DNA from: Myxococcota bacterium
GTDB taxonomy: Bacteria; Myxococcota_A; Polyangia; Polyangiales; Houyiibacteriaceae
DNA length: 47,659 nt
Direction of reading: 5' to 3'
NCBI GenBank assembly: GCA_025453555.1
Contig: JALOQC010000018.1
Location: forward strand, 1 to 47,659
In this document: piece after piece, positions 38,271-46,675 of the stretch
Layout of the letters: each line of letters starts with the position of its first letter
How positions within the stretch are numbered: the stretch's first letter is position 1
Translations under genes and position numbers: made by a program
The notes under the pieces: generated by a model
Database searches by the model: none
What the model saw: the letters and a program-made list of their open reading frames with translations, nothing else
What the model was told of the DNA's origin: nothing

Positions 38271-40622
38271 ATGACCGACTCCCTGTTTCCCTCCGAAGGA
38301 CCTCCGGTCCTGCCGCTCCTGCCGCTCCGCAACTCGGTGCTCTTCCCGGCCTCCGTGGTGCCCGTCAACGTCGGGCGTCCGCGCTCGGTCCGCCTCGTCG
38401 AGGAGGTCGTCGGCGACGGCGCCGACCGTCCGCTCATCGGCGTCGTCGGCCAGCGTCGCCCCGAGGTCGAGGATCCGAGCTTCGAGGAGATCCACCACAT
38501 CGGCACGGTGGCGCGCATCCTCAAGGTGATCCGCCTGAGCTCCGGCAACTACAGCGTCGTGCTCCAGGGCGTGTCGCGGATGCGCGTGCTCGATCAGGTC
38601 GCCAAGCACCCGTGCCTGAAGGCGCACGTCGAGCGCATCCGCGAGATCCCGTCACCCGACGTCGAGATCGAGGCGCTGGCGGCGCACCTGCGCGAGTCGG
38701 CGCGGCGGCTGACCGCGGTGCTCCCGAACCAGCCGCGCGACGCGAGCTCGATCCTCGACAACGTGAAGGAAGCGGGTGCGCTCGCGGACCTCGTCGCGTC
38801 GAACCTCCCGGTCGGCAACGACGCCAAGCAGACCGTGCTCGAGACGCTCGACGTGCGCGAGCGGCTCCGCAAGGTGCTCGAGCTCGTGAACCGGCAGAGC
38901 GAGGTCTACCGCGTGAAGAAGGAGATCTCGACGATGGTGGAGGAGGAGATGTCGCGCACGCAGCGCGAGTACCTCCTGCGCCAGCAGCTCCGCGCGATCA
39001 AGCGTGAGCTCGGCGAGCCGGAGGACGACGAGGACGAGCTCGAGGGCCTGCGCGAGAAGCTCGCGCGGCTCGACATCCCGCAGGAAGCGGAGCGCGCGGC
39101 GCGCAAGCAGCTCGGGCGCATGCGCACGATGAGCTCGGCGAGCTCCGAGTATCAGGTCGCGCGCTCGTACGTGGAGTGGATCACGGATCTGCCGTGGACG
39201 AAGACCACGCCCGATCGCCTCGACGTGGGCGAAGCGCGCCGCGTGCTCGACGAGGATCACCACGGGCTCGAGCAGGCGAAGAAGCGCATCACCGAGTACA
39301 TCGCGGTGCGCAAGCTGCGGCACGACGTGCGTGGCCCGATCTTGTGCTTCGTGGGTCCGCCCGGCGTCGGCAAGACCTCGCTCGCGCGGTCGATCGCGCG
39401 CGCGACGGGGCGGCAGTTCGTGCGCGTCTCGCTCGGCGGCGTGCAGGACGAAGCGGAGATCCGCGGGCATCGCCGGACCTACGTGGGCGCGTTCCCGGGT
39501 CGCATCGTCGGCGCGCTGAAGAAGGCGGGCAGCCGCAACCCGGTGATGCTCCTCGACGAGATCGACAAGCTCGGCAGCGACACCCGCGGCGATCCGGGGG
39601 CGGCGCTCCTCGAGGTGCTCGATCCCGAGCAGAACGACACCTTCGTCGATCACTACATCGAGGTGCCCTTCGATCTTCAGCAGGTGATGTTCATCGCCAC
39701 CGCGAACACGAAGGACACCATCCCGGGGCCGCTGCTCGACCGCATGGAGGTGATCGACGTGGCGGGGTACACGCGCGAGGAGAAGCACGCGATCGCGCGC
39801 TCGTTCCTCGTGCCGCGCCAGCTCGAAGAGCACGGCCTCTCGCCGGAGCGGCTCGACTTCGAGGACGCCGCGGTCGCGAAGATCATCGACGAGTACACGC
39901 GCGAGGCGGGCGTGCGAAAGCTGGAGCAGCAGGTCGCGAGCGTGTGTCGCGAGGTCACCGTGCGGCTCGCGGCGGGCGAGGACGTGCACGTGATCGCGTC
40001 GCCCGCGTACGTCGAGCGCGTGCTCGGGCCGCCGCGCTATCTGCCGGAGGAGATGGAGCGTCGGCCGCAGGCCGGCGTGACGGCCGGGCTCGCGTGGACT
40101 CCGTCGGGCGGCGACGTGCTCTACGTCGAGGCGCGTCGGATGCCGGGCAAGGGGCGCGTGCACCTCACGGGGCAGATGGGCGACGTGATGAAGGAGTCGG
40201 TCGCGACGGCCTTCACCTACGTGCGCGCGCACGCGGAGGAGCTCGGGCTGCCGGAGGACTTCCTCACGAAGGTCGACGTGCACGTGCACCTGCCGAACGG
40301 CGGGGTGCCGAAGGACGGACCGTCGGCGGGCATCACGGTGTTCACCGCGCTCGCGTCGATGTTCACGCGCTTGAAGGTGCGCTCGGACGTCGCGATGACG
40401 GGCGAGATCACGCTGCGCGGGAACGTGCTGCGGGTCGGAGGCATCAAGGAGAAGCTGCTCGCCGCGCACCGCGCGGGCATGAAGCGGATCCTGCTGCCGA
40501 AGATGAACGAGCCGGATCTCGACGAGGTGCCCAAGGAGATCCGCGACTCGCTCGAGATCTGCCTCGTGAGCAAGGCGTCGGAGGTGCTCCCGCTCGCGCT
40601 CGCGGACGTGGCTTCAGCGTGA
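38271..40622 (+). CDS. lon: ATP-dependent protease Lon
   Basis: The 783-residue product has every Lon feature in order: the N-terminal substrate-recognition domain (LPLLPLRNSVLFPASVVPVN), the charged coiled-coil (residues 200-290), the AAA+ module with Walker A FVGPPGVGKTSLARS (about 360-375), Walker B VMLLDEIDKLG, and the C-terminal serine protease domain with KDGPSAG (catalytic Ser near 685) and GGIKEKLLAAHRAG (catalytic Lys). Length matches E. coli Lon (784). It degrades misfolded and regulatory proteins; in myxobacteria Lon paralogues affect development. The TGA at 40620-40622 is part of the GTGA that starts the repeat ladder to the next gene. It is divergent from the MATE gene. Confidence 0.95.
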   Translation: MTDSLFPSEGPPVLPLLPLRNSVLFPASVVPVNVGRPRSVRLVEEVVGDGADRPLIGVVGQRRPEVEDPSFEEIHHIGTVARILKVIRLSSGNYSVVLQGVSRMRVLDQVAKHPCLKAHVERIREIPSPDVEIEALAAHLRESARRLTAVLPNQPRDASSILDNVKEAGALADLVASNLPVGNDAKQTVLETLDVRERLRKVLELVNRQSEVYRVKKEISTMVEEEMSRTQREYLLRQQLRAIKRELGEPEDDEDELEGLREKLARLDIPQEAERAARKQLGRMRTMSSASSEYQVARSYVEWITDLPWTKTTPDRLDVGEARRVLDEDHHGLEQAKKRITEYIAVRKLRHDVRGPILCFVGPPGVGKTSLARSIARATGRQFVRVSLGGVQDEAEIRGHRRTYVGAFPGRIVGALKKAGSRNPVMLLDEIDKLGSDTRGDPGAALLEVLDPEQNDTFVDHYIEVPFDLQQVMFIATANTKDTIPGPLLDRMEVIDVAGYTREEKHAIARSFLVPRQLEEHGLSPERLDFEDAAVAKIIDEYTREAGVRKLEQQVASVCREVTVRLAAGEDVHVIASPAYVERVLGPPRYLPEEMERRPQAGVTAGLAWTPSGGDVLYVEARRMPGKGRVHLTGQMGDVMKESVATAFTYVRAHAEELGLPEDFLTKVDVHVHLPNGGVPKDGPSAGITVFTALASMFTRLKVRSDVAMTGEITLRGNVLRVGGIKEKLLAAHRAGMKRILLPKMNEPDLDEVPKEIRDSLEICLVSKASEVLPLALADVASA

Positions 40623-40664
40623 GGGCTTCGGCGTGAGGGCTTCGGTGTGAGGGCTTCGGCGTGA
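40619..40664 (+). repeat. 14-nt GTGA repeat ladder at the lon junction
   Basis: GTGA occurs at 40619, 40633, 40647 and 40661, exactly 14 nt apart, each followed (in the first three) by GGGCTTCGG. Each GTG opens a five-codon ORF (GTG AGG GCT TCG G-G) whose TGA overlaps the next GTG. The lon stop is the first TGA. The encoded ends Ala-Ser-Ala match the last residues of Lon. Confidence 0.95.
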
Positions 40665-40696
40665 ACGCGCGAGCACCCGTGCGGTCCGAGCGGTGA
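40661..40696 (+). CDS. Putative coupling minicistron, 11 codons
   Basis: This GTG opens 11 codons beginning Val/Met-Asn-Ala-Arg-Ala-Pro and ends at TGA (40694-40696), which overlaps the GTG start of the metallopeptidase gene at 40693 as GTGA. It completes the ladder from lon to that gene. The peptide is not expected to have a function of its own; the role would be to carry ribosomes to the next start. This is inferred. Confidence 0.4.
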   Translation: MNARAPVRSER

Positions 40697-43161
40697 GCGA
40701 AGACGAGACGAAGGACGCGTCGTCGACGGGGCCCGAGGCCGCGACGACGCGGTCGACCGGACCCTCGACGGGCCGTTCGGCAACGCATCGGCTCGCGCGC
40801 GCGATCCCCTTCCTGATCGCGGGGGCGGTCGGCGTGGCGCTCACGACCTCTCGCCTGGTCGGCGTGCACGGGGTCGAGAGCGCGCTGGCGCTCGGGCTCG
40901 CGCTGCCGCTGCTGGCCGCGTGGCTCGGCGCGCGCGTCGGTCGGGAAGCGAGCGAGCTTTCGCGATCGGCCGACGCGAACGGCGGGCGTGACGCGAGCGT
41001 GGGGGTGCCCGTGACGGCGCCGCTTCGCGCTCCGAATACCGCGAGCGAGGCGATCGGCCGCGCGCTCGGGACGGGCGTGCTCCTGCTCGCGATCCCGACC
41101 GCGATCCTCGCGCTCAACCAGCTCCGCGTCCGCAACTGCGCGCCGCTCGAAGGGCTCGCGTTCGTGCTGCTCGGTCCAGGGGTCGGCGTGCTGCTCGCGA
41201 GCTTCGTCGGTCTGCTGATCGGCGCGCTCGTGAAGCGACCGCGGCTCGCGACGACCCTCGCGGTGCTGGTGCCGATCGCGAGCGCGCTCTGGGGGCTGCT
41301 GCAGTTCTGGTTCTCGCCCGCGATCTTCGTCTACGACCCCTTCGCGGGCTGGTTCCCCGGCACGATCTACGACGAGGACGTCGGGCTGCCGAGCTCGCTG
41401 CTCACCTACCGCGCGATCTCGCTCGCGTGGCTCGGCGCGGCGATCACGCTCCTCTCGATCGTGTGGCAGCCCTCGGCGGACCGTCCGCTCGCGTGGCGAA
41501 ACCTCCGCGCGCGGTGGCCGCGCACGTTGCTCGCGATCGCGCTCTTCGCGTTCGCGCTCGGCGGGCGCACGCAGGGGCTCGCGCTCGGGCACCGCACCTC
41601 GGTCGCGTCGATCGACGAGACGCTCGGGGCGGTGCGGCGTGGTGATCGCTGCGTGGTGCACGCGCCGCGCGAGCTCTCGGAGGCGCAGCTCGCGCGGATG
41701 GTGGAGGACTGCGACTTCCGCGTGAGCCGCGCGGAGTCGATGCTCGGCGTCACGCAGACCAGGCCGGTGCACGCGTTCTTCTACCGGGACACGGAGGAGA
41801 AGCGGCGCGCGATGGGCGCGGGCTCCACCTTCATCGCGAAGCCGTGGCGCGACGAGGTGCACTTGCAGCTCCGCGGGTGGCCGCATCCGGTGCTCGCGCA
41901 CGAGGTGGTGCACGTGGTCGCGGGCAACGCGGCGCGCGGGCCGTTTCGGGTGTCGGGGCAGCTCGGCGGCTACCTGCCGAACCCCGGTTTCATCGAGGGC
42001 ATCGCGGTCGCGGTGGAGTGGCCCTCGTCGGACGGCATGACGCCGCACGAGTGGGCGCGTGCGCTGCGCGAGATGGATCGCCTGCCTCCGCTTTCGGATC
42101 TCTTCGGGCTTCGTTTCTTGCAGCATCCAGCGCGCGACGCCTACGCGACCGCGGGATCGTTCGTGCGTTGGGCGCTCGACGAGAAGGGCGCGGAGGCGGT
42201 GCGAGCGGCGCATCGCGCGGGCGATCCGAGCCTGCTCGGTTCTACTGGGTCGGCGGGGTCAGCCGCCGACGGAGCCACTGGCGGACAGCTCGCGGAGCTC
42301 GAGGCGGAGTGGAACCGTTTCCTCGACACGATCGAGCTCGACCCGCGGAAGCTCGCGCTCGCGGAGCTCCGGTTCTCGCGCAGCAGCATCTTCGCGACGA
42401 CCTGTCCGCACGTGCTCGCGCGGCTGCAGCAGGAGCTCGGCGCGGATCTCGCGGCGGGTGACGATCGCCGCGTGGTGCGCACGTGCCGCGAGATCCTGTC
42501 GATCGAGGAGGGCGATCTCGGCGCGCGGCTCGCGCTCGTCGGGGCGCTCGCGCGGCGGGGGCAGCTCGACGAAGCGCGCGCGGAGCTCGCGTCGCTCGAA
42601 GAAGGCGCGCCGGCGCCGCTGGTCGCGATGGCGAAGGAGCGGCTCGCGGACGCGCTCTGGCTGCGCGGGGACCGCGAGGCGGCCCGCGCGCTCTACGAGG
42701 CGCTGCTCGAGCTCCCGCAGAGCGACGACGAACGGCGCGGGCGCGAGGTGAAGCTGCTCGCGATCCAGACCGGCGGCGCGGTGGGGCGCCACGTGCGCGA
42801 TCTCTTGGTCGGACCGGACGCGCGTGGCGTGCCGGCGCCGATCGCGGTGCACCTGGCGCGCGGGATCGCGGACGCGCGCGAGGATGGGCTCGGCGCGTAC
42901 CTAGAGGCGCGGCAGCTCATCCAGAACGAACGTTGGGATCTCGCGTGGCCGCTGCTGCAGGTCGCGAAGGAGCGTGGCCTCCCGAGCGAGCGCTTCGACG
43001 ACGAGCTGCTGCGGATGACCGCGATCTCGGCCTTCGCGCTCGGACGCCTCGACGAGAGCCGAACGGTCTTCGAGACGGCCAGGTCACGACCCGCGCTGCG
43101 CAACGACGCGGACGACTGGCTCGCGCGGATCGCGTGGCGGGTCGAGCGCGATCGGGAGTGA
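40693..43161 (+). CDS. Membrane HExxH metallopeptidase with C-terminal helical repeats
   Basis: The 822-residue product has five or six membrane helices in residues 35-310 (RAIPFLIAGAVGVAL, ALALGLALPLLAAWLG, GVLLLAIPTAILALNQL, GLAFVLLGPGVGVLLASFVG, TLLAIALFAFALG). A peptidase-MA-like domain follows with HEVVH at H403-H407 and a likely third zinc ligand E435 in NPGFIEGIAVAVEW. The C-terminal half (550-822) is helical repeats of TPR type (LALVGALARRGQLDEARAEL, ALWLRGDREAARALYEALL). Residues about 518-526 come from a palindromic element. The start GTG at 40693 is fixed by the overlap with the ladder. It probably works with Lon or is co-expressed with it. Its substrate is unknown. Confidence 0.75.
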   Translation: MSEDETKDASSTGPEAATTRSTGPSTGRSATHRLARAIPFLIAGAVGVALTTSRLVGVHGVESALALGLALPLLAAWLGARVGREASELSRSADANGGRDASVGVPVTAPLRAPNTASEAIGRALGTGVLLLAIPTAILALNQLRVRNCAPLEGLAFVLLGPGVGVLLASFVGLLIGALVKRPRLATTLAVLVPIASALWGLLQFWFSPAIFVYDPFAGWFPGTIYDEDVGLPSSLLTYRAISLAWLGAAITLLSIVWQPSADRPLAWRNLRARWPRTLLAIALFAFALGGRTQGLALGHRTSVASIDETLGAVRRGDRCVVHAPRELSEAQLARMVEDCDFRVSRAESMLGVTQTRPVHAFFYRDTEEKRRAMGAGSTFIAKPWRDEVHLQLRGWPHPVLAHEVVHVVAGNAARGPFRVSGQLGGYLPNPGFIEGIAVAVEWPSSDGMTPHEWARALREMDRLPPLSDLFGLRFLQHPARDAYATAGSFVRWALDEKGAEAVRAAHRAGDPSLLGSTGSAGSAADGATGGQLAELEAEWNRFLDTIELDPRKLALAELRFSRSSIFATTCPHVLARLQQELGADLAAGDDRRVVRTCREILSIEEGDLGARLALVGALARRGQLDEARAELASLEEGAPAPLVAMAKERLADALWLRGDREAARALYEALLELPQSDDERRGREVKLLAIQTGGAVGRHVRDLLVGPDARGVPAPIAVHLARGIADAREDGLGAYLEARQLIQNERWDLAWPLLQVAKERGLPSERFDDELLRMTAISAFALGRLDESRTVFETARSRPALRNDADDWLARIAWRVERDRE
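42249..42270 (+). repeat. In-frame palindromic element, copy 2
   Basis: The 22-bp core is identical to the reverse complement of 2886-2907 and encodes Ser-Ala-Gly-Ser-Ala-Ala-Asp in the linker between the peptidase and the helical-repeat part of the membrane metallopeptidase. The gene stays in frame because the peptide is read without stops. Confidence 0.9.
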
Positions 43162-43199
43162 CACGCTCACGCCTTCGAGCCGAGTCGCGAACGAGACCG

Positions 43200-43245
43200 G
43201 AGCGACCGCGAGCAGAGCGACCGCGAGCGGAGCGACCGCGAGAAC
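43200..43245 (+). repeat. 15-bp tandem repeat in a convergent gap
   Basis: Three units of GAGCGACCGCGAGCR fill the gap between convergent genes ending at 43161 and 43279. Its position resembles the different 15-bp repeat at 8931-8970. Confidence 0.8.
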
Positions 43246-43278
43246 GTCGACCCGAGTGTTCGGCTACGAAGGAAGGGA

Positions 43279-45159
43279 TCAAAGCCGGAAACGTCCGTCC
43301 ACCACCTCGTGCCAACGCGCGACGTCGAGCGGCACGTACCCGGATTCTCCGCGCACGAAGAGCGGGTCGTTCACCACGTTCGGATCGACGCCCTCCTGGC
43401 GCAGACCGTTCTTCTGGATCTTGAAGGTTCCGGTGGTCTGCATCGCGGAGATCACGCGCACGAAGCGCGGCTGGGCGTAGCTCGGGAGCTCCTGCGCGGC
43501 CTTCCAGAAGCCCTGCGCGTCGAAGGTCGCGCCCGTCTCCAGCACGATCGCGGCGAGGCCCGCTTGGCCTTCGTGGCCGGGCACACGCACGCCGACGACG
43601 GTGGCTTCGGTGACGCCCGGCGCGCTCGTGAGCACGTCCGCGACCTCCGCGGTGGAGACGTTCTCGCCCTTCCAGCGGTAGGTGTCGCCGATGCGATCGA
43701 CGAAGTAGAAGTAGTCGTCCTCGTCGAAGCGCAGCAGATCGCCGCTGCGGAAGTAGCGGTCGCCCTTCACGAACACGTCGGTGAGCACCTTCTTCTGCGT
43801 CGCGTCCGGATCGGTGTAGCCGCGGTACTCGGTGGCGGGCGTGAGCGGGCGCTCGGGCAGGCGCACGAGGAGCTCGCCGACCTCGCCGCGCTCGCACGGC
43901 ACGTAGAAGCCGCGCTCGTCGCGCAGGTGCTCGCCGGTCTCCACGTCGTAGCGCACGAGGGTCATCCAGCCGGTGCGGCGCAGGGGGACGTGCCCGACCG
44001 CGCCGACGCGGCCCGTGAGGTTGACGATGAAGCCGGGGGCTTCGGTGGCGGCGTAGAATTCCCGAATGACCGGGATGCCGAAGCGCGATTGAAATCCGGG
44101 CCAGACGTCGGGACGAAGTCCGTTGCCGGCCGCGATGCGGAGCGGGCTGTTCTTTTCGAGCGGATGCTCCGGCGAGGCGAGCAGATAGCGGCAGAGCTCG
44201 CCGATGTAGATCATCGCGGTCGCGCGGTAGCGGTGGACGTCGGGCCAGAAGGCGCGCGCGGAGAAGCCGTCGCGCAGGGCCATCGGCGTGCCGGTCGTGA
44301 GGCAGGCGCCGCCGCCGAGCATGAGCGCGCTCGCGTGGTAGAGCGGCAGCACGCTGTAGAGCACGTCGCCTTCGCCGAGCTCGAAGACCACGTGACCGAA
44401 GCCGGCCCCCGCCATGACCGCGCGGCCGTGCGAGATGCGGCAGGGCTTCGGAAGGCCGGTGGTGCCCGAGGTGTAGATGTAGACGAAGTCGCCCTCGTCC
44501 GTGGTCGGCGCGGGCGGGTAGGGCGCCGAGGGCGCGTGGGCGATCGCGGCGTCCGCATCGTGCTCGTGCGCACGTTCGTTCGCGTGCTCGTCGGCGTCGG
44601 CGCCGTAGACGTGGATCGGTGGCAGGGCGTGACCGCTCGCCCGCAACGCGCGCAGCGGCTCCACGAGCGACGCGTGCACGATCACGAGGCGGGCCTTCGC
44701 GCTCGTGATCGCGTGGTGCAGCGGGCGCCCTTCGAGGTGCGTGTTCACGAGCGCGGCCGTCACCCCCGCCCGCGTCGCCCCGAGCACCCAGCCGAAGTAC
44801 TCGGGTGCGTTGGGTCCGAGCAGCGCGATCACGTCGCCGCGCGCCGCGCCCGCACGTTCGAGGGTCCACGCGACTGCGGAGGTGCGTCGATCGAGGTCGG
44901 CCCACGTCCAGCGCGTGTCGTCGTGCAGGAACGCGGTCGCGTGTGGCTTCTCGACCGCGTGTTTGCGCGCGGCGCTCTCGAGCGTGCCGCCCACGAAGGT
45001 GCGGACGAGCCAGGGCGCGGCGCCCGTGGTGAGCGCGGGGATCGCGCCGAGCTCGGCGAGCCAAGCGTCGCGAAAGGTCGATCGCGAGAGCCCCGTGGCG
45101 AGATCGCCGACGGTCTGCGCGAGCGCGCGCGCGGTACGGAAGGGCGCGAGGAGATCCAT
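43279..45159 (-). CDS. Fatty-acyl-CoA synthetase, FATP / very-long-chain type
   Basis: The 626-residue product is an adenylate-forming enzyme. It shows the AMP-binding motif YIYTSGTTGLPKPCRISHGR (residues about 210-229), YAATEAPGFIVNLTGRVG, the signature RSGDLLRFDEDDYFYFVDR, and GDTYRWKGENVSTAEVADVL. The order and the RWKGENVST block match the FATP/ACSVL subfamily, which activates long and very-long-chain fatty acids to acyl-CoA using ATP. The start at 45159 gives MDLLAPFRTARALAQTVGD. It may feed the acyl-CoA dehydrogenase at 4082 or lipid remodelling, but the two genes are far apart. The following gene is convergent; the previous one ends 41 bp away on the same strand. Confidence 0.85.
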   Translation of the reverse strand: MDLLAPFRTARALAQTVGDLATGLSRSTFRDAWLAELGAIPALTTGAAPWLVRTFVGGTLESAARKHAVEKPHATAFLHDDTRWTWADLDRRTSAVAWTLERAGAARGDVIALLGPNAPEYFGWVLGATRAGVTAALVNTHLEGRPLHHAITSAKARLVIVHASLVEPLRALRASGHALPPIHVYGADADEHANERAHEHDADAAIAHAPSAPYPPAPTTDEGDFVYIYTSGTTGLPKPCRISHGRAVMAGAGFGHVVFELGEGDVLYSVLPLYHASALMLGGGACLTTGTPMALRDGFSARAFWPDVHRYRATAMIYIGELCRYLLASPEHPLEKNSPLRIAAGNGLRPDVWPGFQSRFGIPVIREFYAATEAPGFIVNLTGRVGAVGHVPLRRTGWMTLVRYDVETGEHLRDERGFYVPCERGEVGELLVRLPERPLTPATEYRGYTDPDATQKKVLTDVFVKGDRYFRSGDLLRFDEDDYFYFVDRIGDTYRWKGENVSTAEVADVLTSAPGVTEATVVGVRVPGHEGQAGLAAIVLETGATFDAQGFWKAAQELPSYAQPRFVRVISAMQTTGTFKIQKNGLRQEGVDPNVVNDPLFVRGESGYVPLDVARWHEVVDGRFRL

Positions 45160-45200
45160 CGGTCGGGAAGGGTATCGCGTCCAGCGGGCACTTCGCCCCG

Positions 45201-45578
45201 CTACAGCCACCGCCAGGTCACCCAACCTCGCTCGTCGACGTCTTGCAGTGCGATGGGCCGCTCCGATCGATCGGCCTGTCGGACCGCCCACCGCCCGCTG
45301 ACGAAGCGTCGGACATCCTGCTCCGGCACACCGTGGTCGTGAAGCAGCCTCGCGTAGTCGACGTCGCTCTCTTCGGTCGTCTTGCGTTCGGGCAAGCGCT
45401 CCAGGTCGGCGATCACCTTGCTCGCTGCGGTCAGTCGCCCCAACGAGTCGTCGCGCAAAGGAATCAGTCGCGCAGTGGCCCACGGGGTTTCGTACCCGTA
45501 GTCCGTGAGCTCTCCCTCGAGCGTACCCTCGCAATAGAGCTGCAGCTCTGCCCTCCCGACTCCGCCACTAGGTTCCAT
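45201..45578 (-). CDS. Hypothetical protein, 125 residues
   Basis: The product begins MEPSGGVGRAELQLYCEGTL. It is acidic, with a strand-rich N-terminal half (ELTDYGYETPWATARLIPL) and a helical part (SLGRLTAASKVIADLERLP, DYARLLHDHGVPEQDVRRF). No domain is recognised and no signal is present. I start it at 45578, not 45656, because the longer form overlaps the divergent gene at 45599. It lies upstream of the acyl-CoA synthetase on the same strand with a 41-bp gap and could be co-transcribed. GAG(C/T)GTACCCTCGC occurs at 45519-45532 and 45581-45594, once inside this gene and once at its start. Confidence 0.5.
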   Translation of the reverse strand: MEPSGGVGRAELQLYCEGTLEGELTDYGYETPWATARLIPLRDDSLGRLTAASKVIADLERLPERKTTEESDVDYARLLHDHGVPEQDVRRFVSGRWAVRQADRSERPIALQDVDERGWVTWRWL

Positions 45579-45598
45579 TGGAGTGTACCCTCGCGACG

Positions 45599-46147
45599 GT
45601 GTGGCGGTGTTCACGAACCCTCGCCGTTTCGCTCGGCATCGTATCGTGGCTCGCATGTGGTGCGAGCGCGCCGCCTCTCGAAGCGCACGAGCGCGCGTTC
45701 GCGGGCGAGCGCGCGGAGCTGCGAATCGACGCGCTGCGCTGTGAGCTCCCGATGGAACAGCTCGTCGCGGTGGAGCTTCGCTTCGAGCACGCGACGCTCT
45801 TCCTCGAAGCGGCGCCGATGGGCGCGTCCCTCGAGAGCCTCGCGGACGACGAGACGCAGGTCCTTCGGCTCACCACGTCGGCGCCGAACGTCGCGCGGCG
45901 TCCGACGTTCGTCGGGGCGCGACGCGCGATCGTGCTCGAAGCCGGCGATCGGCGGTCGCTCGTCGCGATGACGAGCCCGTGGCGCGTGCTGCGCGTACGG
46001 GGCGCACGACTTCCGGAGCTCGCGGAGGAGGGCGCGGCGCGGATCGGCGAGCTCGCGTTCGAGCCGCCGGGACGGTTCCTCGGCGGCATCTTGCGCGGGC
46101 AAACGCGGACGATCGCGCTCGGTCCCGAGGCGCGATCGTGCGAGTGA
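45599..46147 (+). CDS. Lipoprotein, unknown function
   Basis: The 182-residue product starts at a GTG at 45599 (a TTG at 45578 is also in frame), giving MWRCSRTLAVSLGIVSWLAC, a lipoprotein signal with the Cys followed by Gly-Ala-Ser. The mature part is acidic, with beta-strand-like segments (LVAVELRFEHATLFLEAA, VLRLTTSAPNVARRP, RAIVLEAGDRRSLVAMT) and no recognised domain. The divergent gene starts 20 bp away, so the promoters must overlap the coding ends. It converges with the next lipoprotein gene, 58 bp away. Confidence 0.55.
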   Translation: MWRCSRTLAVSLGIVSWLACGASAPPLEAHERAFAGERAELRIDALRCELPMEQLVAVELRFEHATLFLEAAPMGASLESLADDETQVLRLTTSAPNVARRPTFVGARRAIVLEAGDRRSLVAMTSPWRVLRVRGARLPELAEEGAARIGELAFEPPGRFLGGILRGQTRTIALGPEARSCE

Positions 46148-46205
46148 AGGAGACGGTCTGCCCGTGCCGCGGTACCGAACGCCGCAGCGTGGTTCGACCC
46201 AACGC

Positions 46206-46493
46206 TCAGCGCGCGCAGTACGGGATCGCGCCGCTCGGGCAGGTCGGCGGGCCGTTGTCGCCGCAGGTCGGGATCTCCGAGCCCGGGCACACCACGGAGC
46301 CTTCGCCGCCCACCGCGCACTCGTCCGCGTCGTGGCTCGGCGGCGTGCAGATCAGGCCGCGCTGCATGTCGGGATCGTCGACGATCGCGAGGTCTCGGCA
46401 CGCCGGCTGACAGCCGTCGCCTTCGAGGCGGTCGATGCCGTCGCTGCAGGCGGCGAGAGAGAGGAGCGCGAAGAGGCCGAGGAAGCGTCGCAT
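46206..46493 (-). CDS. Small Cys-rich lipoprotein
   Basis: The 95-residue product has a near-perfect lipoprotein signal (MRRFLGLFALLSLAAC), then a Cys-rich mature part with CQPAC, LICTPPSHDADEC, VVCPGSEIPTC and TCPSGAIPYC. The repeated Cys-Pro patterns are like those in secreted myxobacterial proteins. The ATG at 46493 has AGGA five bases upstream; the longer ORF to 46616 lacks a signal peptide. It is downstream of the amidase gene on the same strand with a 182-bp gap. Function unknown. Confidence 0.7.
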   Translation of the reverse strand: MRRFLGLFALLSLAACSDGIDRLEGDGCQPACRDLAIVDDPDMQRGLICTPPSHDADECAVGGEGSVVCPGSEIPTCGDNGPPTCPSGAIPYCAR

Positions 46494-46675
46494 GGGATCC
46501 TGAACGAAGAGTGTTGCCGCTCGAGTCGCGGTCGGCGTCGTGAGCGGGGTGAGCCCTGACTCGTCGGGCTCGGAAGCCGCGGGTCTACCGCACCGGCGGC
46601 GCGAGGCCAAGCCCACCCGCGTGAGGACGGGCGCGCCGGCGGTTCACCTCGACCTCCCCGGGTCGCTCGCGGGGC

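Noticed and set aside
45519-45594. 14-bp near-repeat GAG(C/T)GTACCCTCGC at a divergent start
   Set aside because: Only two copies, one inside coding sequence; could be chance in this composition.
45579-45656. Longer start for the 125-residue hypothetical protein
   Set aside because: It would overlap the divergent lipoprotein gene and has an Arg-rich shadow-like N-terminus.
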